Origin: Karalla daura
Taxonomy: Eukaryota; Chordata; Actinopteri; Chaetodontiformes; Leiognathidae
Assembly: GCA_029224185.1 (NCBI GenBank)
Contig: CM055196.1
Span: forward strand, 12,650,009-12,714,008
Direction of reading: 5' to 3'
DNA length: 64,000 nt
The notes under the pieces were generated by a model. That model worked only from the letters and a program-made list of their open reading frames with translations. It was not told the origin of the DNA and searched no databases. The first letter of the stretch is position 1. The number at the start of each line of letters is the position of its first letter. Of this stretch, positions 62,521 to 64,000 are shown piece after piece. The translations under genes were made by a program, and so were the position numbers.

Positions 62521-63453
62521 TAGGGTTAGGGTTGTGTGTGTGTGTGTGCCATTGCTTTTTAGGAGGATGAGGAGCTATGACATATGATTGGCAAATGCAT
62601 CAAAATTACAAAATAACACCGGTAATGTTCATGTTTATATGTGTTTATATACTTCCTTATTGGTCTTGACTCCTGTTTGGCGTTTCCATGTTTTCTCCAT
62701 GTCAGCCTTGGTCTTCTTCCAAAAACAGGCAAGTTTGGTCTGATTGGGGACCCTTGATTGCCCCTAGGTCGAAGAATCAAAGGTGCCTATATACATGTGA
62801 TGTGTGTGTGTGTGTGTGTTTTTCTGTGTGAGCGGGGGGTATATTCCCTGTGTGCTGAGACTAACAGACACCTGCATCACTATGAGGCAGTTCAAGAAAA
62901 TAGGTAATACATAGGTAGTTTAAAATAAACAAGGCATTTGGCCCTGACACCATGCAAAATGTAGACAGTTCTGCAATGATGGCGTCTTGAATATTGTTGT
63001 CTTTCGAGTATTTTTTTTTTAATACTAAGACGTTTTGAGGTAGCTTTCTTCCCAAAACAAGTGCACCACAGCTATTTCACATTTTGAATCTGTATATTTT
63101 AAAAAGCCTTTTATGAGCAGTGAAGAGGGAGGAATTGCGGGGGAGAAAATAGGAAAATGTAGTCATGAACACGAAGAATAGAAAAGAAAGGTACCCGATC
63201 TCTCCGGGTCTAACAATAGACACCCAGAGTCAGAGCCAGAGCAGAGTCGATTTGAATTCCCTCACAGGCTGCCTATAAACAGGGCCACATGCTGAGAGTG
63301 ATAAACCAGTGGATTTATTCATCCACCTCATCCTCGCCGCTGCAGCTGTCCACGTTAGCATCCACCCAAGTGAAGGAAACTACAAAAACCAGGGGAGGGG
63401 GACGCTGATAAACTAACTCCATTACTTTATGAAAACAGGCTTCTTTTACGGTT

Positions 63454-63546
<93 letters not shown>

Positions 63547-64000
63547 GTATGTGCCTGTGTGCATGCTAACGCAACACCAGTCACAAAGGTAACAGACAAA
63601 AATTGCGCACATATATTCTGTACATGGTTGTCACAACAGGGGGCCACTCCTCGCAGCAGCCATTTCAAAGGGTGTGTAGAGTGTGTTGGTAAATCGGGGC
63701 ATTACAGGTAACACAGCAGCACTTGAGGTTTATTTCCACCGAAGAATTCAGATGGAAGTAAAAGCACCACGTATTCAACAAATTAATTGCCCTATTAGTC
63801 CCGTGTTATTATGTTCAAGTTCAAACAGGATTAAAGGCATCGGAGTGAGAAGATGATGTGGCGACATTAGATAAAGATGGTGCTTGTGCAACACTTTCCG
63901 CTTCGACACAGTGGAGTGAAGTCAGCCCTCAATCATGGATCAAGGTTAGACTAAAAGAGCCCCACTGTGCATAAAAGTACATACCGCTGTGGGGAAAGTA
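62521..64000. other. Gene-free window end
   Basis: A telomere-like triplet at 62514-62533 runs into a GT run; then comes unique DNA and a long GT array at 63455-63547. No gene seen. Confidence 0.6.
63455..63547. repeat. (GT)n microsatellite
   Basis: Near-perfect GT array of more than 40 units, flanked by GTGCGTGTGTAT. Confidence 0.97.

Overview
This is a vertebrate chromosomal window, almost certainly from a ray-finned (teleost) fish. The signs are one long spliced gene with GT-AG introns, abundant (CA)n/(GT)n, (CT)n and (TA)n microsatellites, V-SINE/L2-like dispersed repeats of the kind common in fish, and no operon-like coding. Nothing bacterial, viral or phage-like was seen.

The only gene I can support fully is on the minus strand: a class 3 secreted semaphorin, best matched to sema3d (its teleost paralogue sema3h cannot be excluded). 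I reconstructed 17 coding exons, all with AG acceptors and GT donors and all in consistent phase. They give one uninterrupted protein of 805 residues, encoded from the ATG at 30368 down to the stop at 8074. A likely non-coding first exon with a strong donor lies in a CpG-rich patch at about 37.55-37.95 kb. A good poly(A) signal lies about 290 bases past the stop. In order, the protein has a signal peptide, the Sema propeller, a PSI module, a furin-type RRARR site, an Ig domain, the conserved dimerisation cysteine and the basic C-terminal tail. The gene therefore occupies roughly 7.5-38 kb and is intact.

Layout. 1-7.5 kb: intergenic sequence downstream of the gene, with microsatellites and a decayed SINE. 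7.5-38 kb: the semaphorin gene, with a 5.6 kb intron before the last exon, compact middle introns, and introns of 2.2, 3.7 and 7.1 kb at the 5' end. 38-64 kb: about 26 kb upstream with no recognisable gene. It holds SINE-like repeats, a 322-base pure TA array, long GT and CT arrays, several AT-rich unique blocks that look like candidate regulatory elements, and one plus-strand mini-ORF at 39.05 kb that looks like a signal-peptide exon with a good splice donor.

I did not find a previously undescribed multi-gene system. The most useful second looks are the orphan signal-peptide-like exon, the candidate regulatory blocks around the semaphorin promoter, and the repeat structures listed in the findings.
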